Positions 12,382 through 24,800 of a stretch of 64,000 nt of DNA are shown here, one piece after another; the stretch's first letter is position 1, and the number at the start of each line of letters is the position of its first letter. This DNA is from Haliclona indistincta (taxonomy: Eukaryota > Porifera > Demospongiae > Haplosclerida > Chalinidae), in contig OZ024788.1 in assembly GCA_964017065.1 (NCBI GenBank), positions 5,888,087-5,952,086 of the forward strand. Direction: 5' to 3'. The notes beneath the pieces are model-generated. The model ran no database searches. It was given only the letters and a program-made list of their open reading frames with translations, and was not told where the DNA came from. The translations under genes were made by a program, and so were the position numbers.

Positions 12382-12764
12382 CTTAAGTTACAATTAGCCA
12401 GGTATTATAATTAGGTTACACATTTGTATTAGTGCTAGTCACTATTTTGTGTTCATCCTTTAAAAAAATAAAAAAACTTTGTGGTTCTAAACGCAATAAC
12501 GCGGACTGTTTCACGGTACGGCGAAATGTATTGAGGCAATACGCTCACGTGAGCTGTAAATCTATGGTCCAAAGCCGGCCCGCGGCATTGCACGATCGTA
12601 AATAGGCGTGTACAACCAATTATAATGAATTTTTTTATTGCATGACGTAATAATGACACAATATGACGTAATATGACACAAAAACTAGCCTGGTGTAGAT
12701 TTTAGTCCTTGGGACCCCGGTTATAACCATGAATATTAACAACGGTACCGGTACAAGTTCCGCC

Positions 12765-12830
12765 ACCTTAAAAAGCGAGAAATTCGTGGCCTGGGCTTGT
12801 GCTGCATCGAGCCTTGAAAGAGACTGAATC
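12765..12830 (+). promoter_or_regulatory. Conserved 5' flank of gene B
   Basis: The segment CTTAAAAAGCGAGAAATTCG and the following GCTTGTGCTGCATCGAGCC directly before the ATG recur before gene C (40564-40630, minus strand). This points to a retained core promoter and leader; CTTAAAAAG is TATA-like. Confidence 0.55.
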
Positions 12831-15800
12831 ATGCATCCGGTTGCTGCCGTTGTTCTGTTGCTATTGGTGTACCATTCATCAGCACAGTCTAGTGCTGACT
12901 TGAGCTCCGCCTACCAGTTCAATGCGAACCTGCACGAGCGCTACACTCTCTACTGGTCTATCAACAACGACGTAGAGACGATCCGCTTTGCAGTTCGTGT
13001 GAGAACCACAGGATGGGTCGGCTTTGGAATTTCTCCCAACGGACAGATGCCTCAATCAGACGTGGTGATAGGATGGGTCGATAATGCCGGAAGAAGCTAC
13101 TTTGATGTGAGTTGGACGCTGGATAGTTGATAGTTTGTCAACAAAAATACTGAATTAATATGGTAACCGGAGCTGCACGTTATGTTTTAAATTGCTGTCT
13201 TTTAGGATCGATTTGCTGAGACCCGCTCTCTGCCGTCTGTTGACGAACAACAAGACTGGTTTCTAACGAGAGCTTCAGAGCAGGGTGGGTACACTGTACT
13301 CGAGTTTTACAGAAACTACACATCCTGTGACACTGCAAATGACAGAAATATCAAGGTGATGACTGATCTATCCCATGATATGACCATTATTGTGTTCATA
13401 GTCATTAAGTATTAGTTATTGCCCTCGCGCGAGGGCATTAACGTCGGTTGCCCAAGTAACAGTCTCTGGCCGCGCCCTCGACTGATACTCGGGCAACCGA
13501 CTTTCCCAAGGTCATTAATGTCGGTTAATGCCCAAGTTGTGTAGGGCAATAAATGGCTTATTATATAGTTCATCACACAACAAGGAGAATAATACAGTGA
13601 AGATAGAGCTGATTGTCAGAAAATCTTCCAAAAGACGCAATGATTTGCATCTTTGCATGTGACGTACTATGTAACCATAATTTTATAGATTGTTATGAAG
13701 GTCATTTATGAACATTATGACCTTCATCATCATTATTACCTCAAGTCAGAGCAAGTACCATAACCCTCGGCGCATGCGCGAGGGTTACGGTACTATAGTA
13801 TTGACTCTAGTGGTGCATGGCTGGGATAATCCTTGTGTCCCAGTTCAAGTAAACAGCTTTGGATAGGAGATAATCATTAAGGCTGAAGTTCTCCGTTTGG
13901 CCAGCCTTACACTTGGATTCTGGTCTCATGTAGTGGTTCTTTGCTACTATTGTCTGTCCACTTTTGTATGTAAATGTGTTATACTATATGTGGCTATACC
14001 CTTTGGGTCTCTGCCCAATTAAACATTTGAACATTTGGTAATTGCTCTGTCATTCGTTCACTCGTTAACCCTCGGCGCATGCGCGAGGGTTACGGTACTT
14101 GGTTTGTCGTTCGTTCGTTCTGTCCATCGAGCTGCAGAGACCATCGCTCACTTCTGAAACTCAGTAAAGATATGAACAGGCTTAGCATGACAATGGCTTG
14201 CAATATGACTCGTGGATTTTGCTAAAGTGCTTTCGTTCTCGAGTTATGGCTGGCTCACCTTAATTGCCATCTTGGGCCTCTCTGACTACAAAAGCGCCCA
14301 TAGTTGACTATCTATAGGTACTTGTAGATTCCATCTAAACTGCAGGATAGCTCTGAGGGTGCGTAGACATTTCAAGAAAGGCCTACACTACGGCAATGGC
14401 TTCCTACTGATATGTTGCCCTTATGACAGAAAGCACTTTGCTGTCTTCTGGTTAGCACTACATAGCAGCCTAGCAGGTTGGCACTATAGCTGCTCCAAAC
14501 CAGGACCTAACACTACACTGTGCATGATACGCCGAGGGTTTTGTGGAATCTGTTCATTTAATTCATGAACTGTTACTAGAAGCAGTTTAGCATTAACACT
14601 TCTTTTGTTGTTGTAGCTTGAGACTAGTCGTGTTATGTGGAGTTGGAATGACAATGATCCAGTAGACAATGTACCAGCTTTCCATCAGCTTAACCGAGGG
14701 TCAACTAGTCTGAATCTACTAGGAGGGCAAACCAACCGTCCACAGGATCCTCCTGATGCAATGACTCTAGCAGCTACTGTCCAAAATGTGCGTGTGAACT
14801 AGCTCCTTATTCAATAGTAATAATATTATTATAATTATTGCAGGTTACCATTCCTAGTGTTGAAACTACCTATTGGTGTTTCGGATTTAGAATTCCACAG
14901 ACATTTGACACACAGCAAGTTTATCTTACCAAGGTATCATTGCATGTCATCTTTTAAGTAACTTAATTGCTAATCTTTATACAGTTTATACCTTCTATTT
15001 CGCCTGGAAACGAGGCGTATGTGCATCACTTGTTGATCTATGTGTGCGATGGACTGGATGAACTGGACCTAGAAGCAGAACAAGGACCATGCTATTCACC
15101 TTCAACTGATAACAGAATTCGAAATTGTCTTGGTGGTAATCTAATCGGAGGATGGGCAGTTGGAGGAGAAGTGAGTGAATATTGTCAGCGAATTTATTGA
15201 ACGTACAGTGTTCATGTAAGATTTGATACTGACAAAATCAATAGAACTAGTGCATTTGACTGTAAGCTTTTTACATAACTGAGTTTCGCAATCCTTTTAA
15301 ATATGCATAGTAGTGTTGCAATTGTTAACAACAACTATAACTAAAATTAAACCCCGTTACTCTAACAACACTACAATGAATCTTTATGGCAGCATATTAA
15401 TAATATTTTGTCACCTACAATTATGCGGTGTAATCTCTGATAGGGCTTTGCCTATCCAAGCAATGTTACTTAAGTTTTGGACCTGGTTTTCCTCGCTTTG
15501 CACTATATAGTATAATTGCACTACGATAATCCAAATAATTAATGGTGCCAGGTTGGTAATTATGTCCCAAAATAAAAATTCAACAGATTGGTTTGTGTAA
15601 TGATCTATGCTTTAGAATTTCGTGGTTACTAATAATCAAATTCCAAAAATGGAAAGAGATTAATTAACAGTTCTGCAAAGTTGAGTTTGTCGATTAGCGT
15701 GAAAGAATGATAACGATTGTTTACCATACCTTTCACTCTCATGGGAAAAATATCTGTGCTTGTGCATCAACTGGAACTGGTAATAAAACAATTTATATAT

Positions 15801-18800
15801 ATAATAATAATATTTGTAGAGGAGCCGGGAAGATGGAACATACTTAAACTCTTTGAAGCCTTAACCATGGGTTAATCATCCAGGAAGCTCAAGAATACTG
15901 TTCTTATGGTTACTAAACGAAGCGCTCAAGGTAGTAGTAGAGCTTCTATAGAAGTCATAAGAGGCGAATGACAGCGCTTTGCTGAAAGACGGCAGTATAA
16001 TCTTGCATGCGTTTTTCGACGGCGCCATGTGGTGTTGCTATGTGACGTCACTTCCTTAAAAATACATACGGGATATAACCACCAAGTGGTGCCTTTGATC
16101 TTACAGTCGCCTGGGCTAAAAAAATTATGGTTAACCCATGGCACCTCGGCAGTATGCAGTATAACCTTGGAGGTTATATCGCGTACCGCCTCGGTTGCCA
16201 TGGGTTTAACCTATACTGACATACCGTGTGATTACGAATAGGGCCTTACCCTTCCAAGCAATGTTGGCTTTCCTTTCGGTGGACCAAGTTTTCCTCGCTA
16301 TTTTGTAATAGAAACACATTACAACAATCAAGATAAGGTGTCAGGTTAGTCATTGAAACATAGAAAGTCACCAATTCTTTATCTTTGCAATAGGAGTCCT
16401 TGACAATTCTGGTCTTATATACACTTATACTCAAACCAAAAGAGAATTTGATGCTGGAGCAATACAACTAGGCCATGTAGTACGACATAATCAAGTCATT
16501 CCACCAGGATATCGAAACTATTCTTCATATGGAACATGTCACAGCAGCTGTTTATCACAATATGTAAAGAATACTTTTATTACTGAATATTTAATTGCAT
16601 TACTTTATATTATACAGTTGCCTGCTGATGGAATAAATCTCGTCGGAAATTTCTTCCATACACATCTTCTTGGTAAATATACGTACATATATAAGTTTCA
16701 CAGTATCTTTGTTATTAGAGAGATTAAGCTAGGATTACCAGAACTATTTTTTCTAGCTGCCCATCGCACAAAATAAATCTACAGTTTCCTGGCTATTACT
16801 TGCCTGTTTTACATGGAAAATGGGTGTAGCCAGCATGTGCCATATTTGGAACAAAATTATTTCATACTCTGCAATCACGGAGAGCCCCATAGGGGTGGGT
16901 GGGTGGGTTGCGGGGTGGGCGGGATTGGGCAGAGATGGTGTTTTGGCTGTCTGGCAAACGAAGATATATCCTCTTCCATCGCTCTTGCTGATAGGAAATT
17001 TTTGCCGAATCGTGTCTTCTCATTAAATATTCGTCCCTCTGTAACTTAGAGACCGAGACCTATACGTTTCTTCCTTTTGTACCAAAGTTCACTTTGTGTG
17101 GGTGTGGCATGCTTAAAAGAAACGCAACTTTTCATCATTGGGTGGAGCTTGCTACGCCCACAAGACCAAATGGTGACTTCCTTGGGTGATCAGAAACACA
17201 TTACAACAATCAAGATAAGGTGTCAGGTTAGTCGTTGAAACATAGAAAGTCAACAATTCTTTATCTTTGCAATAGGAGTCCTTGACAATTCTGGTCTTAT
17301 ATACATCAAACCAAAAGAGAATTTTGGGTGGTTTGAGCAGCCTTCAAACTAACGGTAGAAACCAAAATATTCGTAATCCTGTTTGACCAGTCCACCCTTA
17401 AGTTCGGCGTTTACGATGGACAGTAAGCGGTAGTGACGTCACGTTGCGTTATGAATCGTTGCTCGAGTACAGTGCAATGGTTTGTTACAGTGCAGGCTGC
17501 TCAAGTACCGACAGTGCAATGGTTTTAAGGTGGCGGGTACGCTAATTAACGCGTAAAATTATTCATTGCTGTGGTTACCACAACTATTCACAAGCTGTTC
17601 GCCTACGTAAACAATGGCCGTCGCGCGGGTAACGAGGTTACTGTGCTTACACGTTATTTCAACAAGTCCTGCAGCCAAGAATACAAGAATTGTCTACCCT
17701 ACAAGCAAGAAATTCGATCTGGATAGTTTCTATGTCGACTAAACTCTCGTGTAGGCGACAAAGTCTAGAAAACTGTTTTCCCGCGCTAAAGTAGGGTCCG
17801 CAATGGAAAAAAATAAAAGTCAGAGAATCTAGCCTTTACTGCAGTTACAAACAACACTATATACGTAACAAACAACTGCATATTCAAATCTCTGAAATCG
17901 TTGCTCGTTGCTCTGCAATCGCTAGCTGAAATCGGCAACTTTCGTGACCTTGGGGTTAAATAATGGTGCATTCTCGACTCTTCGCGACAGTTAGCAGTTC
18001 GCGCTTTGTTTGTGCGTGCTTAGTACCGTCTCCGAAGTTCTTGCAACAGCTCAGATTGGCTGGCTTACCTCCCCAAACAAGCGTTTCAGGGCTAGCAATG
18101 ACTCGCGATTCCAACATATTTGGGCTTTACTTTTTGTGACATTGAACAGACAGATCCATACCAGTATTTTCTGATAGTACTAAGCCTAAGCACTGCATAA
18201 AACAAATTTCAGCCGAAATGCTTACTGTTTGCCATCTGGCTGAAAAGCCTCAAAATATTAACCGTAATACAGAGAACCATGACCATAAACGCGGCATCAC
18301 CAGCACAAAACTAGCATTAAAGGAAAGATCTCTAACCGTAGCATCCGTTGCAAGTACAATCAGCAGCCACACGCAACTTTTGAGCCTGCATTTTCGAGAA
18401 GAAAAACAGTGCTTTTTGGTGGGCGTGGTTCTAGTTTGAGGTATCGGCCACGCCCCCCAAGAGAGCACTGTTTTTCTTCGCGAAAATGCAGGCCCAAAGT
18501 AGCGTATGACTGCTAGTTGTACCTGCAACGGATGCTACGGTTGGAGATCTTTCCTTTAATGCTAGTTTGTGCTGGTGATGCCGCGTTTATGGTCATGGTT
18601 CTCTGTATTACGGTTAATATTTTGAGGCTTTTCAGCCAGATGGCAAACAGTAAGCATTTCGGCTGAAATTTGTTTTATGCAGTACTTAGGCTTAGTACTA
18701 TCAGAAAATACTGGTATGGATCTGTCTGTTCAATGTCACAAAAAGTAAAGCCCAAATATGTTGGAATCGCGAGTCATTGCTAGTCCTGAAACGCTTGTTT

Positions 18801-21800
18801 GGGGAGGTAAGCCAGCCAATCTGAGCTGTTGCAAGAACTTCCGAGACGGTACTAAGCACGCACAAACAAAGCGCTAACTGCTAACTGTCGCGAAGAGTCG
18901 AGAATGCACCATTATTTAACCCCAAGGTCAAAGGTCACGAAAGTTGCCGATTTCAGCTAGCGATTGCAGAGCAACGAGCAACGATTTCAGAGATTTGAAT
19001 ATGCAGTTGTTTGTTACGTATATAGTGTTGTTTGTAACTGCAGTAAAGGCTAGATTCTCTGACTTTTATTTTTCCATTGCGGACCCTAGCTAAAGTGTGA
19101 AACATTTCGCGGACAACTTTATTTTTTACGTCTCATTTGCTGAGGAAACTGCTGTTAGACTTCAAAATCACGCTGCATGTTCATTACAACATTTTCTAAG
19201 ATCGTAAGTATCCGTTTTGCAAAATTCAATACCGTTTTTGATCGCCGAGCTATTTTGTGGCATTTAAAATCGAGTTATTTCCATTACTCGGCGATGGTTG
19301 TGTCTAGCCTAAAACGCATACTTACGATCCTAGAGTTTTGCTAGCCAATAGCACTGGCGAAGTTTCGTTCACTTGAAATAGTCCCTGACAAAATGAGACG
19401 TAAAAAATAAAGTTGTAATTAACCATTAATAACTAGGTCAATAATCATTAATGAGTAATAAAAATTATTATAAACTGTAATCTACAAGTACAGGATTTAT
19501 TTTATAAACTCTGAAAACTGCATAGTTTTACAATTAGAAAGACACGATCCTTTGAAGATCATTAAAAATAGGCGTACCCGCCACCTTAATCCAAGGACAA
19601 GCTTCTTTTTAGACTAAAGGAGTCGTACTGAACATGTCTGGAGTGTTCTTGTTGGATATTTGAAACTGGAGTTAGTTGTTGTAACTAAACTTAATGGCTG
19701 AATTTTAAGACATCATGTGTTGTATTCTTGCAGCTAGAGCCAGAATGCTGGTCAGCAGCTCTGATTTGCTTTTTAGACAGAAACTTGGCTACATTTTCTT
19801 CTAGGTGAAGACTGATGATATTATTATCCAGAAATTCAGCTCCTTGTACAACTAACGGGGGTGTTTAAAAACAGGCTGCACTTCTGAGCAAACCACAACA
19901 CACAGCAAAGCACAGCAACAATTCCATCGTTCATACCGCAAGTTATTCACAATACTAAGGATTCACTGTGCATAAACGATGTGGTGCATCTATAGAATAG
20001 ATTTGCTGGAATATCAAAGCATTCTCTTCCTTAATAGTAGTACGTGACAAACGCTGCTAGACTTGAAACACTTCTACTGTCTTGCACGGCTAGCTAGCTG
20101 AGTACACGCGCGTTCGCGCACCAATTCGTTTACGGAATTTCGTATTTTAGATCCGTGTCATCCGCTGCAGTGACGTCTTCAAGCAATGTAGCAGTATGCG
20201 GTCACGTTGCATATCTACTTGTACTGTATTTTCGCCTGATGATGAATTGTATACTATATACGTCAAAAGACACCTAAAACTGCTCTCTGGCGTTGCCCCA
20301 TCTTACAGTAGCAAGGAGATTGCTCGAAATTGTTACTAAAGTGACGAACCTTGAAACGGTGAAAATCGTGTTTCGTCATCTTCGTTTTCTTCTTCTTTCT
20401 TTCTTCTGCGCGCCTAGCGCCTTTACGCGAGCAATGGCGAGACCAAAACACCCACGCACAGTCGTGAAATTCTCCTGGCAGGTGCCTTTTGAACTTAGTT
20501 TTTAGCGAAACGGCGATATAAATTCCGCGATTTCTCGATCGTGATCCATTGTCAGCTAAGTGTTAGACGGGTCATACTAAAAGTAGGAACGGGGAAATGA
20601 GAAACGGAACGAGGAAAGGGAGAAATGAGAAACTTTCCCGATGATCTTTAGCTATGGCCGAAGGCCCGGTTTAGGACAACCCTCCCGACGATCCTTAGGC
20701 TTACCAAGGGCCGAAGGCCCGGGTTAGGACACCCTCCAGACGATCCTTAGTTAGGAAGACCCTCCCGACGATCCTTAGTTAGTTAGGACGACCCTCCCGA
20801 CTTTGCGCAGTTAGGCGAAGGTTTTTAGGGTCTTGGGTTTAGGGTTTAGTAGTTTCTAGTGCAAATATGGCGCCATTTCTTCATTTCCGTTTCTCATTTC
20901 CCCGTTCCTACTTTTAGTATGACCCGTGTTAGACGCCATTATTGTGGTTGCGCAATACGCACATGACCTAGCGCACGTGACCAAGCACTAGCTTGAGTAT
21001 CGCCACGCCGTATGGATCACGGAGAACACATACCCGGTATTTGTCTGGAGTCTTCGAAGAGCGGTAAGCTCGTATAGGATCACCATTCTGCGCTTGCCAG
21101 ATAATTATAACCCCAGTAAAGGTCTACAAACAAGTGTGGGCGGGGCTCGTATCCACTGCGTCTGCATGCATGCATGCGTAGGCAAACTGATATGTACAGC
21201 ATAACAATCATAATTTTTAGCTACAAGTTTAAAATTCTTAATAATAAAGAAAAGCCATCAACAACAGGAAAACTAAACCAATGGTGGAAACAAAGACAGC
21301 TCAGTACGTGCATGATATTGAACAGCACTCCACTGAAAAAGAAAAAGGACACAAACAAGAAAATTAAAAAGATTTCTATCGAAATCAAGAGGATGTAGGG
21401 TTGTGAAATCTACCACTGGTCCACAATGTAAACTAACAAGGAGCAAGCATGGAATGGTAACACGATTGACTTGCTAACAGACCATAGATCCCTACATCAG
21501 TGGCTGTACATAAGATCAATATTTTGTCACAAGCTGAATGCACGTCAGGTGTCAGTCGACAGCAACTAGCTGAACTAGCTATGGCCAACCACAACAGCCA
21601 CTGATGTAGGGATCTAGGAGCCTCGTACCCAGGCGCTAGTGAGGAGAAGAAATAAGCGCCTGGTATCTACTGCACACGCATGCGCTAAATATCCGTTTAT
21701 TTTACTGTAAAATATTCCGATTATGTCATGAAAACGTGGTAGCGGTTATTCAGACCACGCCTCCGTTATTAAAACAACTGACTACTCGATCGTCAGCTCT

Positions 21801-24800
21801 GGCTCTCGATTCAACAAATAACTTTTTGATGAGCCGGTGCATACGCAATAGTAGGATTGATCTCTTCACTTCAGTACCGCTCTTGTCAATCGATGTCGGG
21901 TCGTTTCCGCTACCAGGAGCACCCAATTGTTAAATTATACTACTGATCTTGTGCTAGAGCTTCAAGAAAAGGCACTAGAATACAGTCATGACAGTAGATT
22001 GCAAACAAGAGAGCTTCACGAACTGCTAAGAAACTGATGAATGTTCATCACGTACTACAAACGTGTACGATGATAACCAGCGGCGGTAGAATTCCACCGC
22101 TAGTCGCGCATGCGTATGCAGTGTATACCACCAGGCGCTTCTTTCTGCCTTCGCTCCACCCCCTTCTAGCGCCTGGGTACGAGGCTATGGTCTGTTAGCA
22201 AGTCAATCGTGTTAACATTCCATGCTTGCTCCTTGTTAGTTTACCAGTGGTAGATTTCACAACCCTACATCCTCTTGATTTCAATAGAAATCTTTTTAAT
22301 TTTCTTGTATATCAGTGCAGTAACCGGGATAAGAAACGAATCTCACTACAGCAAATTTCAGTTCCGTTGAAAATGCCGCATGCCCCATATCTCGTATTTT
22401 CCATACTTCACTATACACGGAACCACGGGATACGCAACACGCAGTTTTCAACGGAAGTGAAAGTCGCTGGATGCACCGCGAAGCCGGGGACATGTCCTGT
22501 TTTAGCGACATCAACGCTTAACGTCAATACAACTAAACCCTAAACCATAACTAAACCTTCTCCTAACTGCGCAAAGTTGGGAGGGTCGTTGTAAACTGCA
22601 GGGCCTTCGGCCCTGGCTGATGATCGACAGGAGGGTCATCCTAAATAGGGCCTTTGGCCCTGGTTAAGGATCGTCGGGAGGGTCGTTCTAAACAGGGCCT
22701 TCGCCCCTAGCTAAAGATCGTCGGGAAGATCGTTCTAAACAGGGCCTCCTGGCCTCACTAAGGATCATCGAGAATGTCACTCCTAGCTAAAAACTTAAGT
22801 TTTCTGGTAAAAGAGATAAAACTATTGTGAGAATCGAACCATGAATGTCTGCCTTACAAACCGCCATTGTAAACCGCTGAGCCACTGGAACCTGCGGACT
22901 GTTTATTGCTACAAAATTGATTCTGTACGCGTGTGCACGTAGATCGAAAACGGGGTTAAACATCAGTGACATGCCCATGACTTCGCGGTGCATACTGGGA
23001 TTCACAAGAAACTGTTAATCAAATAATTGCAAGAGGTGTACCCATGCGTGTTTCGCGTTTTGTCAAACAACCACCACTGAAGAACGCGCAGATATGAAGT
23101 TTGTATGTACGCTTGCTCGCTTTATAAACACTTACTCTTGGGACGGAAAGAGCATGTTTCTTCACTACTACTACTACCGTTTCCTAGTTGAAGACTGTCA
23201 AGGTTTTATTGGCTATAGACGGCAGGCGCGTGTAACGGTGGCAAGGCAAAATCTGTGTGCAAGGCGATGTAAAAGATAGTTTGTAAACACATATATGACT
23301 TCATGAGATGCCTGTTGCAGTTCCTGCCTAGTTTATTACAGACCTTTGCAAGTTGCTTGATAGCAGAAATTGTAAAATGGGCGTTGGCTACTAGGCTGAC
23401 TATGTTAAAGGCCAACACCCATTTCACAATCTCTGCTGTCAAACAACTTGCAACGGTCGGTATAAAGTTCGAGTACTGGTGTGTGTAAATAACATTTTGT
23501 GCTTCTTGATGCTTTGGATTTGCACCAGAGACGGTCGAAGCCATGCCATTTCTTGATCCCACTTTTGTGAACACAACCATACAAAATCTGTTGGCTTGCT
23601 ATTCGCTTTCACAGTATCCTTTGTTAGGTGGATTATTGCATTGTGTAAATATCATAATTTAAGCTTGTCTACAACCACAGTTTATTAACAAAAAAACTCG
23701 TGAGGCGGACACTTGACTGAGTCACTGAATGCTGTAATACATTTTCATGAGTATGATGTCATTTTCCGGCACTACGTCAAGCGAAACGTGCATGGTGAAC
23801 ACCAGATTGTCTAGCCAAAATAATATTATTAATACAGTACAAGTGATGACAAGGAATGACATAATAATATGACTGGATGCAAGGTAAATATAAACAGTAA
23901 AATGGATTTGGAACAAAAATAGTTCAATAGGAAACCCGACCCTCAAAGAACGAATTTCACAAACCCTCGGCGTGTGAGCACCATTGCACATTATTGTAGA
24001 GCTAGCACTAAGCTCCCTATAGTTAGTTGGGGATTGCAGCAGGAGTTTGCAGCTAGTGCCAACCTGCTTAGCTTATAGGCTGTAGCTATAATAATTGAAA
24101 CTGCACTGCTAACCAGAAGACAGCAAAATGCTGACCACTTTCTAGGCGTGTCATGTGGACGTGACCAGGCATGAACATGTGAGTAGGTAGCCATTGCTAG
24201 CTGTAGTGTAGGCTTTTCTTGAGATCTCTACGCACACTCAGAGGTGTCCTGCTGTTTAGATGTAGTCTACAAGTACCTAAAAAGTCAAGTATGGGCGCTT
24301 TTGTTGTCAGAGACGTCCAAGATGGCTGGTAAGCAAGGTGAGCCAGCCATAATTCGAGAAGAAAAGCATTTTTAGCAAAATCCACGAGTCACATTGCAAG
24401 CCATTGTCGTGTTTCATACCTTTATCGAGTTTCAGAAGTGAGCGATGGTCTCTGCAGCTCGATGGACAGAACGAATGAATGAACGAACGAATGATGAACG
24501 ACAGAGCAAATACCGTAACCCTCGCGCATGAGCCGAGGGTTAATGAACGACAGAGCAAGTACCGTAACCCTCGCGTATGCGCCGAGGGTTAATGACAAAG
24601 CAAGTACAGTAACCCTCGCGCATATGCGCCGAGGGTTAATAATCCCTGTTTCATAGATTCCAGCATTGTTGACGGCTAGAAGGCCGTTTTATAAGCAAAC
24701 GTTGGCTGTTTCATTAACGAATTTTTACTTTCAAGCTAGTGAACACTCTATTAGCTTCATGAAGAGCTATTCTGAGCTCATAGAAATGTATTGATGCGTT

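Larger units (their letters stand above)
17525..19589. mobile_element. TTAA-flanked element with GGTGGCGGGTACGC inverted ends, carrying nested elements
   Basis: TTAA at 17525-17528 and 19586-19589 flanks 14-bp inverted ends. Two further elements (17792-19088 and 19113-19416) sit inside. Confidence 0.65.

Noticed and set aside
24497..24640. CRISPR-like array of three units
   Set aside because: Only three tandem units with no distinct spacers, in an animal genome and at the end of a mobile element.
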